Below are positions 1 through 7,435 of a stretch of 64,000 nt of DNA, piece by piece. Location: NCBI GenBank assembly GCA_049303335.1, contig JBAQNA010000022.1, positions 1-64,000 on the forward strand. The letters are read 5' to 3'. How positions within the stretch are numbered: the stretch's first letter is position 1; the number at the start of each line of letters is the position of its first letter. The translations under genes and the position numbers were made by a program. The notes under the pieces were generated by a model. The model was not told the DNA's origin, searched no databases, and was given only the letters and a program-made list of their open reading frames with translations. This DNA comes from DAIDAN01 sp049303335. Its GTDB lineage: Archaea > Aenigmatarchaeota > Aenigmatarchaeia > Aenigmatarchaeales > DAIDAN01.

Positions 1-230
1 GCGGCCGGCGCCGCAATCTGCGTTGCCGAACTCGCAGCCGAAACAGAAGTCATGCCGTTTATCAGGTACTGATTGAGAACCACGAATCCGGCGAGCAATA
101 TTATCATTACAATAAGATACGGCTTGATGAATGACGGCGAAACTTCCGCCTTTTCTTCAACGCTCTCGCGATGTTCGTGCTCCGCATTTCCGTTTTCCGC
201 GTTCTTGTTTTCATTATTGTGTTCCGGCAT
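1..230 (-). CDS. Hypothetical single-pass membrane protein (N-terminal part)
   Basis: The reading frame starts at the ATG at 230 and runs off the left edge, so only about 76 residues are visible. The first 35 residues are acidic and rich in Asn, Glu and His. One hydrophobic segment follows (YLIVMIILLAGFVVL, about residues 38-52), then an outside-facing Ser/Ala-rich stretch. This fits a signal-anchored protein whose functional domain lies outside the window. Its promoter region carries the same palindrome found in front of the genes at 1906 and 2793, so it probably belongs to the metal-responsive regulon. No family was recognised. Confidence 0.7.
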   Translation of the reverse strand, partial: MPEHNNENKNAENGNAEHEHRESVEEKAEVSPSFIKPYLIVMIILLAGFVVLNQYLINGMTSVSAASSATQIAAPA

Positions 231-275
231 TGCATCACGTTATTTTGCTTCCTGTTTTCCTGTCAAAAATCCTTA

Positions 276-300
276 AAGCTTTACAGTATTTGTAAAGCTT
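276..300. promoter_or_regulatory. Palindromic operator 1 (AAGCTTTACA-N5-TGTAAAGCTT)
   Basis: Perfect 10-bp inverted arms are separated by 5 bp. Read on the minus strand, a TATA box (TTTATATA, 321-314) lies just upstream, so the palindrome covers the expected transcription start of the leftmost gene. The core TTACA/TGTAA resembles the TACA/TGTA half-sites known for BlaI and CopY repressors, and a BlaI/CopY-type gene lies next door. Its use as the binding site is inference. Confidence 0.75.
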
Positions 301-313
301 ATTAATGAGCGGG

Positions 314-321
314 TATATAAA
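314..321 (-). promoter_or_regulatory. TATA box of the leftmost gene
   Basis: TTTATATA on the minus strand, about 25 bp upstream of the centre of operator 1 and about 85 bp upstream of the start codon at 230. Confidence 0.5.
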
Positions 322-355
322 CCTTTGCATGCGCAACAAGAATTTTGCTCCAGAG

Positions 356-364
356 TATTTATAT
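356..364 (+). promoter_or_regulatory. Probable TATA box of the BlaI/CopY-type gene
   Basis: TATTTATAT lies about 105 bp upstream of the ATG at 469. The predicted transcript start near 385 leaves a leader of about 85 nt. No TTACA-N5-TGTAA palindrome overlaps this promoter; the nearest copy is 56 bp upstream. Confidence 0.4.
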
Positions 365-468
365 CTTTGCGGCTACAATAAAGATGAGAACGAAATCAGG
401 AACGCTTGTCAATCGCCTATGCCGGCAACAGATGTCCTGATTTTATCCTGATTGATAATGGCGATATT

Positions 469-819
469 ATGCGGAAAACCGTTTCAAAAAAAATCGCGCA
501 GCTTAGCCCGCTTGAAAACAGCATCCTCGGCGTTCTCTGGAAATCTGGCGAAGGAATGCGCGTGCGCGAATTGCACGCAAAGCTCAAGAACATCCCGCTC
601 ACGAGCATCGCGGTGACGCTTGACAGGCTTCACAAAAAGAGCGCGGTCATACGCGCGAGCGAGAAAGGCCGCGGGGGGACGCATTACATTTATTCCGCCA
701 TCCCGAAGGAAAGCTTCCAGCGCTCGATGGTCGCCGGCGTAATGGACAGGCTTGTCGAGAATTTCGGCTCGGTCGCCGTGAATTACTTCAACGAGAAATA
801 CGGAAAGGGGAAAAAGTAA
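469..819 (+). CDS. BlaI/MecI/CopY-type winged-helix repressor
   Basis: The 116-residue product has the family layout. An N-terminal winged helix (about residues 10-75) has the opening LSPLENSILGVLW, a recognition helix around PLTSIAVTLDRLHKK and a wing ending in THYIYSA. A short C-terminal dimerisation helix (about 80-112) follows. Family members hold operons off until metal stress (CopY) or a membrane protease (BlaR1/MecR1) releases them. No CopY-like Cys-x-Cys cluster is present, so direct copper binding is not obvious. A membrane metalloprotease gene follows at 932, the BlaR1-like arrangement. The ATG at 469 was chosen because homology begins there; an in-frame TTG at 406 is less likely. 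Confidence 0.85.
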   Translation: MRKTVSKKIAQLSPLENSILGVLWKSGEGMRVRELHAKLKNIPLTSIAVTLDRLHKKSAVIRASEKGRGGTHYIYSAIPKESFQRSMVAGVMDRLVENFGSVAVNYFNEKYGKGKK

Positions 820-931
820 GTAAGAAAAATATAAGAAATAAAAATACAATAACAATCCAAAAAGCGTTCCTGAATATGCATGCATTTCATGCCGAAAGAA
901 TTCCCGTAAAAACGTACAATGGTAAGCAATT

Positions 932-1660
932 ATGTTAGAACACTTGTGGCACTGTTCCGTGCTGTTTCTCTTCGACCCCGTGAAGATGTCGGTCGCGTCG
1001 GCTTCGATAATCGCGGCCATAGCGGTTTTCGCCTTTTTGAGAAGGGATTCCGTACAGCTGAAGTGGAAGGCCGCCGCGATTTACGCGCACCTCTCGCTCC
1101 TGATTTTCCCGATAATCTTTTTCGCGCTTACGATGCACTGCGGCGCGGACTGCAACACGCCGCTGACGAACATGGTGCTTTACTCGCTGCCGCTGACCGT
1201 GCTGTTCGCGGGTTTCGCCGGTTTTGTCGCAATCCCGGCGTTCTTTTTGCGCACGGGAAGCGAGATAAAAGGCGGGCTCATCGGCGGCTTTGTAAAAAGC
1301 CAGTCGAAAAAAATGGGCATAAACGCGCCAAAAACTTATCTTGCAAAATCGGGCAGGGCTGTCGCGTTCTCTTTCAGGTCGGTCTTCTCCGCAATATTCG
1401 TCTCGGAAAAACTTTTGTCGATGCTGAACAGGAAGGAGCTTGAGGCCGTTCTTCTGCACGAGCTCGCGCACATAAGCTCGAAGTCGTCTGTGTTCAAGGT
1501 GTCCGCGTTCCTGATGAGCTTCTCGCCGCTGTCCATATTCAAATCCTTCGGCAGCGACCTCACGCTCGAGGAAAAAAAGGCTGACGCGTTTGTTGTCAAA
1601 TCGCAGAAAACCGGAAAACATCTTTTGTCAGCAAAAAGGAAAATGGAAAAAGCGCAATGA
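932..1660 (+). CDS. Membrane-bound M48/M56-type zinc metalloprotease
   Basis: This 242-residue protein has about three N-terminal membrane segments (residues 8-36, 48-68, 80-105). A cytoplasmic peptidase domain follows with the zinc motif HELAH (176-180) and a downstream EEKKAD (213-218) that can supply the third ligand. M48/M56 proteases include BlaR1 and MecR1, which cut BlaI-type repressors after sensing a signal. It follows the BlaI/CopY-type gene by 112 bp, so it may remove that repressor. Two cysteines (C70, C74) near a membrane edge could sense metal or redox state; this is speculation. No penicillin-binding sensor domain is present. Confidence 0.8.
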   Translation: MLEHLWHCSVLFLFDPVKMSVASASIIAAIAVFAFLRRDSVQLKWKAAAIYAHLSLLIFPIIFFALTMHCGADCNTPLTNMVLYSLPLTVLFAGFAGFVAIPAFFLRTGSEIKGGLIGGFVKSQSKKMGINAPKTYLAKSGRAVAFSFRSVFSAIFVSEKLLSMLNRKELEAVLLHELAHISSKSSVFKVSAFLMSFSPLSIFKSFGSDLTLEEKKADAFVVKSQKTGKHLLSAKRKMEKAQ

Positions 1661-1678
1661 AAAAAAGGTGAATTAAAC

Positions 1679-1819
1679 ATGTTCGGACTTCCTGTCAAAT
1701 GTCCCGTCTGCAAAATGGAGATAAAGAAGGGAAAAGGAATAAGCCGCTTCGGAAAGGTTTTCTGCTCCGAGGAATGCGCGAAAGAATACGGGAAGCAGCA
1801 GGCAAAGAAACAAAAGTAG
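1679..1819 (+). CDS. Small TRASH/YHS-like zinc-ribbon protein
   Basis: The 46-residue product has the pattern C-x2-C-x(19)-C-x3-C (CPVCKMEI ... VFCSEECAKEYG), the knuckle of TRASH and YHS domains linked to copper and heavy-metal handling. An AGGTG ribosome-binding site lies 8 bases before the ATG. It sits 18 bp after the protease gene and is probably co-transcribed. The same knuckle recurs in the P-type ATPase at 8876 and in the PadR regulator at 6276. A role as a small metal chaperone or sensor is likely but inferred. Confidence 0.75.
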   Translation: MFGLPVKCPVCKMEIKKGKGISRFGKVFCSEECAKEYGKQQAKKQK

Positions 1820-1874
1820 CCTGCAAATATTTTTTTTCCGAAAACGCCTTTTTATACTCCCGCAGCTGTAACCA

Positions 1875-1889
1875 TTACATTGTTTGTAA
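1875..1889. promoter_or_regulatory. Palindromic operator 2 (TTACA-TTGTT-TGTAA)
   Basis: Same 5-bp arms and 5-bp spacer as operators 1 and 3, ending 17 bp before the ATG at 1906. The outer arms are less perfect here: the right side keeps TGTAAAGCTT, the left does not. Confidence 0.6.
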
Positions 1890-1905
1890 AGCTTCTTGTG
1901 GTAAA

Positions 1906-2346
1906 ATGAAAAACACGTCTGCAAAAAAAGGAGGCGGCGCGCAGGGAAAAGCGGTGGCGGGAATGAACGCGGCCGCCGGCGGAGCAAGCATAATAAGCGC
2001 GCACAACGTATGCCACGCCGTATGCGAAGGTCTGGTCGGGATTGCCGCGGTTTTCGGGATAACAGGAATGGGAATGCCGCTCGCGTTTCTGACTGATTAC
2101 AACATTTATTTCTGGGCGATGGCTCTCGCGTTCCTGCTGATCGGGCTCGCGCTGCTTGTCAGCAAAAGGTGCATATCGAAAAACATGATGATGTTCAACG
2201 GCGGAATCGTTTTGGCAGGAGTGCCGTTTGCATTCCTGTCGCCGGTTCTTCCGGTTTTCTGGGCGGGAGGTTCCGTCTTAATTTTATTTAGCGCATACAG
2301 GTTTTTGAAACAGAAAATGTCGAAGAAAAACAAAAACTCAAGGTGA
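1906..2346 (+). CDS. Four-segment membrane protein, unknown function
   Basis: The 146-residue protein starts with a basic, Gly/Ala-rich stretch and a short His/Cys motif (SAHNVCHAVCEG, about residues 31-42). Hydrophobic segments lie at about 43-58, 68-90, 97-112 and 113-130, followed by a Lys-rich tail. The paired His and Cys residues next to a membrane segment could bind metal. It has its own copy of the palindromic operator just upstream, which ties it to the BlaI/CopY-type regulon. The ATG at 1906 was preferred over a longer frame because it follows the operator and a purine-rich GGTAAA. No family recognised. Confidence 0.7.
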   Translation: MKNTSAKKGGGAQGKAVAGMNAAAGGASIISAHNVCHAVCEGLVGIAAVFGITGMGMPLAFLTDYNIYFWAMALAFLLIGLALLVSKRCISKNMMMFNGGIVLAGVPFAFLSPVLPVFWAGGSVLILFSAYRFLKQKMSKKNKNSR

Positions 2347-2351
2347 AAAAT

Positions 2352-2669
2352 ATGTCAAAAGAAAAATCAAGCAAGAAAATCAGCAAGGAGAACATGCTGC
2401 TTTACGTGATTGCCGCAGCGGCGGTCGCCATTCTCGCGTGGGCTGTTCTAAGCATTCTCGGCACGGGAGTCGGAAGCGCGAATTACAACTACTATCAGCA
2501 GGCGAACGCAGGCGGGTGCGGCGACCTGAACGATGTCGCGAACGTCCAGCACCTGAGCCATCACCCCTCGCAGTATGCGGACTGCATAAGGCAGGTCTCG
2601 CCTGAAATGTTCAAACAGGCCGTCGGAACGGACAAAAGCGCGTTCATGCAGCAGAACGGGATAACGTAG
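2352..2669 (+). CDS. Membrane-anchored small secreted protein
   Basis: This 105-residue protein has a Lys-rich start, one membrane segment (about residues 15-38) and an extracytoplasmic tail with two cysteines (GGCGDLND and YADCIRQ) and a His pair (QHLSHH). The cysteines may form a disulfide or bind metal. AGGTG lies 8 bp upstream of the ATG at 2352 and overlaps the stop of the preceding gene, so the two are translationally coupled. An in-frame GTG at 2343 is possible. Function unknown; context suggests a role in the metal or redox regulon. Confidence 0.7.
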   Translation: MSKEKSSKKISKENMLLYVIAAAAVAILAWAVLSILGTGVGSANYNYYQQANAGGCGDLNDVANVQHLSHHPSQYADCIRQVSPEMFKQAVGTDKSAFMQQNGIT

Positions 2670-2712
2670 GTTCGGCAATCTGCATGTGATGTTTTATTCG
2701 CAAACCAGAAAG

Positions 2713-2753
2713 GCTTATATACTTGCAAAGCTTTACAAATGCTGTAAAGCTTT
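2713..2753 (+). promoter_or_regulatory. TATA box and palindromic operator 3 for the ABC/redoxin genes
   Basis: A TATA element (CTTATATAC, about 2714-2722) is followed at once by a perfect palindrome (AAAGCTTTACA-AATGC-TGTAAAGCTTT, 2727-2753; 11-bp arms). A repressor bound here would cover the transcription start of the genes beginning at 2793. This is the best-preserved of the three copies. Confidence 0.75.
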
Positions 2754-2792
2754 AAGCAATTATTCTGAATAGAAAAAATTGAAGATGATAAA

Positions 2793-4028
2793 ATGAATTC
2801 CATCCGCCACGGATTGAGAAATGTTTACAGGAAAAAATCAAGAAGCGCTGTTCTCGTGCTTGTTCTGGCTTTGAGCATAAGCGCATTTGTAACGATGACG
2901 GCCGTTGACGAGAGCGTAGGCAAGCGGCTGCAGGATGTCCAGAAAAACATAGGCACCCAGCTTGAATTGAGACCTGCGGGCTCTTACGGCCTCGCGCATT
3001 CGAGCGATGACAAAACTGCGCGATACCTGTCCGCAGGCCTGGTGGATAATATTAGCGGCAAGGATTTTGTAACTTCCGCCAAAGGCTATCTTTCGATGAT
3101 GGGAGATTTTGCGGGCGAGCATGTCATTGTAATGGGAATCGAGCCGAACGCGCAGCTTGCAATATTCGGCGGGACAACAGGAAAAATAATTTCCGGGGAA
3201 TCTCTAAGCTCATACGGAAAAGATGAGCGCGTGGTTCTTATCGGGGAGGGGTATGCAAAAAGGCACAATGCAAATATCGGCGACTCCGTAAAGCTGAAGG
3301 ATTCCGATGTCAGGGTTGTAGGCATTTTTTCAAGCGACACCAGTTACGGGGACCACGGCATATTCACTCCGCTCGGGACAATGCAGGAAATTTTTAATCT
3401 TGAGGGAAAATTGTCATCCATTTTTGTTGACGTGAATTCAATGAGCAATGTCGGCTCCGCGATAGGGGAAATAAAGAACGCGACTTCGGGCGTGGATATA
3501 GTTGACAAAGACAAGGCATCAAGGGAAGTTGTCGTGGCATCGCTTGGCAGCATACGGGCGTCAAGCAGCATAGGCGCAACCTTCTCGCTTTTAATCGGCT
3601 CCGCAATAATATTTTTTATAATGCTGCTTGTAACGCGCGAAAGAAAAAAGGAGATAGGAACGCTGAAGGCGATTGGCGCGTCAAACGGCGGAATTTTGAA
3701 ACAGTTCATGGCGGAAACCATGATAATCGCGCTCGCGGCCGCCGTTGTCGGCATCATATTCGCAGCGGCCGGAGGAAGCGCAATCTCATCCAAACTTTTT
3801 TCTCCCGGAAATATTTTAAGCAACGGGCAAAATAACCTGGGAAATCTTGGCGTTTATGCGGGAAGCGTTGATACGTACGCCATGTTGGCCCCGATTTCGT
3901 TCAACTTTTCCGCGGCAAATCTTGCGTATGTGTTTGCAGCGGCTGTCATGCTCAGCATAATAGGGGTGATTTATCCCGCGGCGCAGATATTCAGGATGAA
4001 TCCATCAGAGGCGTTAAAGCATGGATAA
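2793..4028 (+). CDS. MacB/FtsX-type ABC transporter permease
   Basis: The 411-residue protein has one membrane segment near the N-terminus (about 18-36), a large extracytoplasmic domain (about 40-265) typical of MacB_PCD, then three C-terminal segments (about 265-290, 310-335, 378-402). The conserved cytoplasmic turn RERKKEIGTLKAIGAS is present. MacB/FtsX-like permeases do not import solutes; they drive efflux or mechanical work on envelope proteins or lipids. It overlaps the ATPase gene by 8 bp, so the two form one transporter. The operator in front suggests induction under metal stress. Substrate unknown. Confidence 0.85.
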   Translation: MNSIRHGLRNVYRKKSRSAVLVLVLALSISAFVTMTAVDESVGKRLQDVQKNIGTQLELRPAGSYGLAHSSDDKTARYLSAGLVDNISGKDFVTSAKGYLSMMGDFAGEHVIVMGIEPNAQLAIFGGTTGKIISGESLSSYGKDERVVLIGEGYAKRHNANIGDSVKLKDSDVRVVGIFSSDTSYGDHGIFTPLGTMQEIFNLEGKLSSIFVDVNSMSNVGSAIGEIKNATSGVDIVDKDKASREVVVASLGSIRASSSIGATFSLLIGSAIIFFIMLLVTRERKKEIGTLKAIGASNGGILKQFMAETMIIALAAAVVGIIFAAAGGSAISSKLFSPGNILSNGQNNLGNLGVYAGSVDTYAMLAPISFNFSAANLAYVFAAAVMLSIIGVIYPAAQIFRMNPSEALKHG

Positions 4029-4701
4029 TATTATTGATGTCAGGGATGTGACAAAGGAATACGTTTCGGGAGACGGCAAGGCAAAGGTTCTTGACGGAAT
4101 AACTTTTTCCGTCCCGCGAAGCGGCAAGTTCATAACAATAGCGGGGTCGAGCGGAAGCGGAAAAACAACGCTGTTGAGCATGATAGGCGCTTTGGACAAG
4201 CCGACTTCGGGGCAGATTTTTATTGAGGGAACCGATGTGACAAAAATGGGCGAGAGGCAGCTCACCATGCTGAGAAGGAAAAAAATGGGTTTTGTTTTTC
4301 AAACTTTCAACCTTCTTTCAAACCTGACTGCGCTGGAAAATGTCATGCTTCCGATGGAATATAATCATGCGGATGCGGGCGCTTCCAAGAGCAGGGCGGA
4401 GAATCTTTTGAAGGATGTCAAGATGATCCACAAGGCGGCGCAGTTTCCAAGCAAGCTGAGCGGAGGAGAATCGCAAAGGGTTGCAATCGCCCGCGCCCTG
4501 GCGAACGACCCTGATATAATATTGGCTGACGAGCCCACAGGAAACTTGGATTCCGCCACGGGGAGGGAAATAATTAGCCTGCTGAAAAATTTGGCGCATG
4601 AAAAGAACAAGACGGTTATAGTTGTCACGCATGACGAGGGGATTATGAATTTATCAGACATCAAATTCCACATAAAAGACGGGAAGATTGCCAAACTCTA
4701 A
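4021..4701 (+). CDS. ABC transporter ATPase (LolD/MacB type)
   Basis: The 226 residues carry all ABC motifs: Walker A GSSGSGKTTL, Q-loop VFQTFNLL, signature LSGGESQRVAIARAL, Walker B IILADEPTGNLD and switch His in VVTHDE. The signature and NLDSATG wording match the LolD/MacB/FtsE subgroup. Its start overlaps the permease gene, so it powers that permease. Confidence 0.9.
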   Translation: MDNIIDVRDVTKEYVSGDGKAKVLDGITFSVPRSGKFITIAGSSGSGKTTLLSMIGALDKPTSGQIFIEGTDVTKMGERQLTMLRRKKMGFVFQTFNLLSNLTALENVMLPMEYNHADAGASKSRAENLLKDVKMIHKAAQFPSKLSGGESQRVAIARALANDPDIILADEPTGNLDSATGREIISLLKNLAHEKNKTVIVVTHDEGIMNLSDIKFHIKDGKIAKL

Positions 4702-4730
4702 CGCGATTTAAAACACAAATAATTTATGAG

Positions 4731-5333
4731 ATGATTGAATTGAATGTAAATAAAAAAGTTTTTGCATCTGTGATTTTGGTAGGACTTTTTGCCGGCATTG
4801 CTGTGTACGCATTGTCAGGCGCAAACAAGATTTCGGATTCTCCGCCAACAGGCAAGTTCCTGTTCAGCCAAGCGGTCGGGCAGAAAGCCCCCGATTTCAG
4901 CTTGGAAGGCATAGACGGAAAAATCACAAAGCTGAGCGATTACAAAGGAAAAAATGTCGTCCTGTTTTTCAACGAGGGCAGCATGTGCTATCCAGCATGC
5001 TGGGACCAGATGGCTGAATTCGGAAATGATGAAAGATTCAGCAGCAATAATGCAGCAACATTCTCCATATTGGTGGATTCAAAGAGCGAATGGCAGAAAA
5101 TAATTGCGCAGGTGCCAAAACTTGAGAAAGCAAAAATTTTGTTTGACACTTCAAAATCAGTGTCAAAATCTTATGATGTCCTCTCGCTATCATCTTCAAT
5201 GCACCGCGGTTCCTTCCCCGGACACACTTATTTCATCATCGACAAGGAAGGCGTCATACGCTACACTTTGGATGACATACAGATGGCAATAAGGAATGAC
5301 AAGCTGGCTTCTGAGATAGCAAAACTTTCTTAA
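4731..5333 (+). CDS. Membrane-anchored thioredoxin-like redoxin
   Basis: The 200-residue protein has an N-terminal membrane anchor (about residues 10-30) and an AhpC/TSA-Redoxin fold (about 48-198) starting at GQKAPDFSLEG. The active site has two cysteines four apart (SMCYPACWDQ), unlike the CxxC of thioredoxins; this spacing recalls SCO1/peroxiredoxin-like proteins. The cis-Pro region FPGHTYFIID is present. It lies between the ABC genes and a CcdA-like electron carrier that could keep it reduced. Likely role: thiol reduction or copper handling outside the membrane. Confidence 0.8.
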   Translation: MIELNVNKKVFASVILVGLFAGIAVYALSGANKISDSPPTGKFLFSQAVGQKAPDFSLEGIDGKITKLSDYKGKNVVLFFNEGSMCYPACWDQMAEFGNDERFSSNNAATFSILVDSKSEWQKIIAQVPKLEKAKILFDTSKSVSKSYDVLSLSSSMHRGSFPGHTYFIIDKEGVIRYTLDDIQMAIRNDKLASEIAKLS

Positions 5334-5344
5334 GAGTTGATGGC

Positions 5345-6262
5345 ATGGAACTTCTTATCGGGGCATCTTTTATAACATCCTTTATCGCCGGGGTTGCCGC
5401 GCTTTTCGCGCCCTGCTGCATAAGCGTTCTGCTGCCCGCGTATCTTGGCTCGATATTCAGAGAAAAGAAAACCGTCATATTGATGACGTTTGTGTTCTTC
5501 CTCGGGTTGCTTGCGGTATTCATGCCTCTGGGTTTGGGGGCTGCCGCGCTAGGCCAATTTTTTAGCGAGTATCATAATCTGATTTATACAATCGGAAGTT
5601 TGTTGCTGCTATCCCTTGGATTGTCATTGCTGCTTGGCAGGCATTTTTCCCTTCCGTTTTCAATTCATCCGAAAACAAACACCCAGAAAGTACAGAATAC
5701 AGGCTCGGTTTTCGGGTTGGGGGTTTTTTCCGGGTTTGCAACGCTCTGCTGCGCCCCAGTTCTGGCCGGGGCTCTTGCCCTGTCTGTGTTGCCCGGCTCC
5801 GTTTTATTGGGCGGCCTGTATACGCTTGCCTATGTCATCGGAATGGTGTCCCCGCTGTTTATCATCGCCTACTTCCTTGACAAGACAGACTTTACAAAGA
5901 AATTCATAGCGTTCAGGAAACATTTCTCATATTCCATTGCAGGAAAGCAGATATCTCTAACGATAGCGGAAATGATAGCAGGCTTTACCTTTCTTTTCAT
6001 GGGAATCTTAATACTTTATCTTGCCCAAACCAGCCAGCTTGCCATGGGCGGCGGGGATTACCAAGTAATGTTTAACATTTATATGTCAAATCTGACGGAT
6101 TCGGTAAACGGATACTTGGGATGGGTTCCGTGGGAAATATGGGTTGCAATTATTATTGCCGCGCTTGTTTTGATAATTAGGGCCGTTTTTGCCAGGCGGA
6201 GGAATGAGTCGAATCAATCTTCTGTAAAGAATCTGCAAAGTCTCGAAGAAGCTTCCAAATAA
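5345..6262 (+). CDS. CcdA/DsbD-like transmembrane electron carrier
   Basis: The 305 residues form six or more membrane segments in two similar halves. Each half has a cysteine motif in its first helix: FAPCCISVLLPAYLGS (about 23-38) and LCCAPVLAGALAL (about 136-148). This is the CcdA/DsbD layout, which passes electrons from cytoplasmic thioredoxin to extracytoplasmic redoxins. The gene starts 11 bp after the redoxin gene, its probable acceptor. A further segment near residues 258-280 and a charged tail end the protein. Confidence 0.85.
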   Translation: MELLIGASFITSFIAGVAALFAPCCISVLLPAYLGSIFREKKTVILMTFVFFLGLLAVFMPLGLGAAALGQFFSEYHNLIYTIGSLLLLSLGLSLLLGRHFSLPFSIHPKTNTQKVQNTGSVFGLGVFSGFATLCCAPVLAGALALSVLPGSVLLGGLYTLAYVIGMVSPLFIIAYFLDKTDFTKKFIAFRKHFSYSIAGKQISLTIAEMIAGFTFLFMGILILYLAQTSQLAMGGGDYQVMFNIYMSNLTDSVNGYLGWVPWEIWVAIIIAALVLIIRAVFARRRNESNQSSVKNLQSLEEASK

Positions 6263-6275
6263 GAAAGAACAAAGA

Positions 6276-6692
6276 TCAGTTTCTGAATCCTTTTGCGCAG
6301 TATTTGCAGCAGAATGCAAAGCTCTTGTCGCGAATCTTTTTTACAAAGCCGCCCCCGAAAATTTTGCAGCCGCAGTGCGCGCATTGCGTAAGGCTCGGCT
6401 CGATTGCAAGCTCAATAAGGCTTGAGAATTTTACGAGCATGTTCTTTACAAACTTTTTCCCGGACGGCGTAAGGACGTATGTCTTTTTCTCCCGCGTTCC
6501 AGAACTCTCCACTTTAATATAGCCGGCTTTCTTCAGCCTGTTCAGAAACGGGTAAATCTCGCCGGCGCTTATTCTCTTGTCCAGCTTTCCGCTTAACTCC
6601 TTTATCAGCTCGTAGCCGTGCTTCTTTTTTTCGGACAGAAGAAGAAGGGCATACAATTTTACAATGTTTGTTATTTTTACACTATCTTGCAT
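6276..6692 (-). CDS. PadR-type regulator with C-terminal TRASH-like metal site
   Basis: The 138-residue protein has a PadR winged helix (about 8-92; KKHGYELIKEL, ISAGEIYPFLNRLKKAGYI). The usual C-terminal coil is replaced by a Cys-rich knuckle (about 103-136: CAHCGCKIFGGG ... FAFCCKYCAKGF). TRASH domains fused to DNA-binding domains are predicted metal sensors. It is encoded convergently to the CcdA-like gene and divergently from the gene at 6769, with paired palindromes between the divergent starts. Likely a metal-responsive, self-regulating repressor of the gene set from 6769 onward. Confidence 0.8.
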   Translation of the reverse strand: MQDSVKITNIVKLYALLLLSEKKKHGYELIKELSGKLDKRISAGEIYPFLNRLKKAGYIKVESSGTREKKTYVLTPSGKKFVKNMLVKFSSLIELAIEPSLTQCAHCGCKIFGGGFVKKIRDKSFAFCCKYCAKGFRN

Positions 6693-6712
6693 AAGGCTTA
6701 TTAATTCCCGAA

Positions 6713-6743
6713 TGATATAAATATATCATATTTTGATATATCA
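6713..6743. promoter_or_regulatory. Twin palindromes between the PadR-TRASH gene and the 6769 gene
   Basis: TGATATA-AA-TATATCA (6713-6728) and TGATATATCA (6734-6743) share TGATATA/TATATCA arms, with centres 18 bp apart. They lie in the 76-bp divergent promoter region and overlap the TATA-like sequences. Probable binding sites of the PadR-TRASH protein. Confidence 0.6.
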
Positions 6744-6768
6744 AGACATAAAAATAAAAGGTGGTTAG

Positions 6769-7020
6769 ATGAGTTTGAATGCAAAAGCACTCGCCCTGTC
6801 TGGGGGAATTGTGTGGGGTTTGACAATATTCGGAACAACTTTGCTGTCAACGGCAACGGGATTTGGGAAAGCGATGATGGAAGTGTATGGAAGCATCCAT
6901 CCGGGATATAGTATAAGCTATGGAGGTGCATTTGTCGGACTGGCTTATGCGTTTGCCTGCGCTGCCGTGGGGTTGTTCGTTTTCGCAAAAGTCTACAACT
7001 ATCTGGAAAAAAGATTTTGA
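6769..7020 (+). CDS. Small two-segment membrane protein (DUF5676/holin-like)
   Basis: The 83 residues begin SLNAKALALSGGIVWGL, a pattern seen in small archaeal and bacterial membrane proteins annotated as DUF5676 or holin-like that often lie by metal-resistance genes. Hydrophobic segments span about 6-30 and 50-74. AGGTGG precedes the ATG by 8 bp. First gene right of the divergent palindromes. Function unknown. Confidence 0.65.
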   Translation: MSLNAKALALSGGIVWGLTIFGTTLLSTATGFGKAMMEVYGSIHPGYSISYGGAFVGLAYAFACAAVGLFVFAKVYNYLEKRF

Positions 7021-7087
7021 ATAAACGATTTTTTTTATTTTTTTCATTTTATCTTTTGTTTTAATCCGTTGCAATCAGGATGGTAAT

Positions 7088-7408
7088 ATGAAAGAAACAT
7101 GCTGTGATGTGCTTGGAAAGGAACTAAAAGCAGGAAAGAATTTTTTGACAAACAAGACTGCTTCGGGAGAAAAGTGGATTCCTGCGTTCGTGCAGAAGGT
7201 TGACGCGAAAAAATGCATCGGCTGCGGCTCTTGTGTGAAAGTCTGCCTTGGAAATTGCTATGAACTGAAGGATATATTAATCAACGGAAAGAGGAAAAAG
7301 GTCAGCGTTGTCGCGCATCCGGAAAACTGCCTTGGCGACTGCCATTGCCACAAAGTCTGCCCGATAATCGGCGGGGCAATGGTCTGCATGCCAAAGGAGA
7401 TAAAGTAG
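7088..7408 (+). CDS. Ferredoxin-like 4Fe-4S protein
   Basis: The 106-residue protein has one classical cluster motif, CIGCGSCVKVC (about residues 40-50), and a second Cys set with unusual spacing, CLGDCHCHKVCP (about 78-89). It can hold one normal 4Fe-4S cluster and probably a second. The N-terminal ETCCDVLGKEL adds two more cysteines. As a soluble electron carrier in this cluster it could feed the redox partners. Its electron donor is unknown. Confidence 0.8.
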   Translation: MKETCCDVLGKELKAGKNFLTNKTASGEKWIPAFVQKVDAKKCIGCGSCVKVCLGNCYELKDILINGKRKKVSVVAHPENCLGDCHCHKVCPIIGGAMVCMPKEIK

Positions 7409-7435
7409 CGAAACAAAAAGGTGAAAAACATAGCA

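Noticed and set aside
484..1621. Long minus-strand frames over the BlaI-type and protease genes
   Set aside because: Their residue content is Arg/His-biased and they lie opposite well-supported genes; they are shadows.
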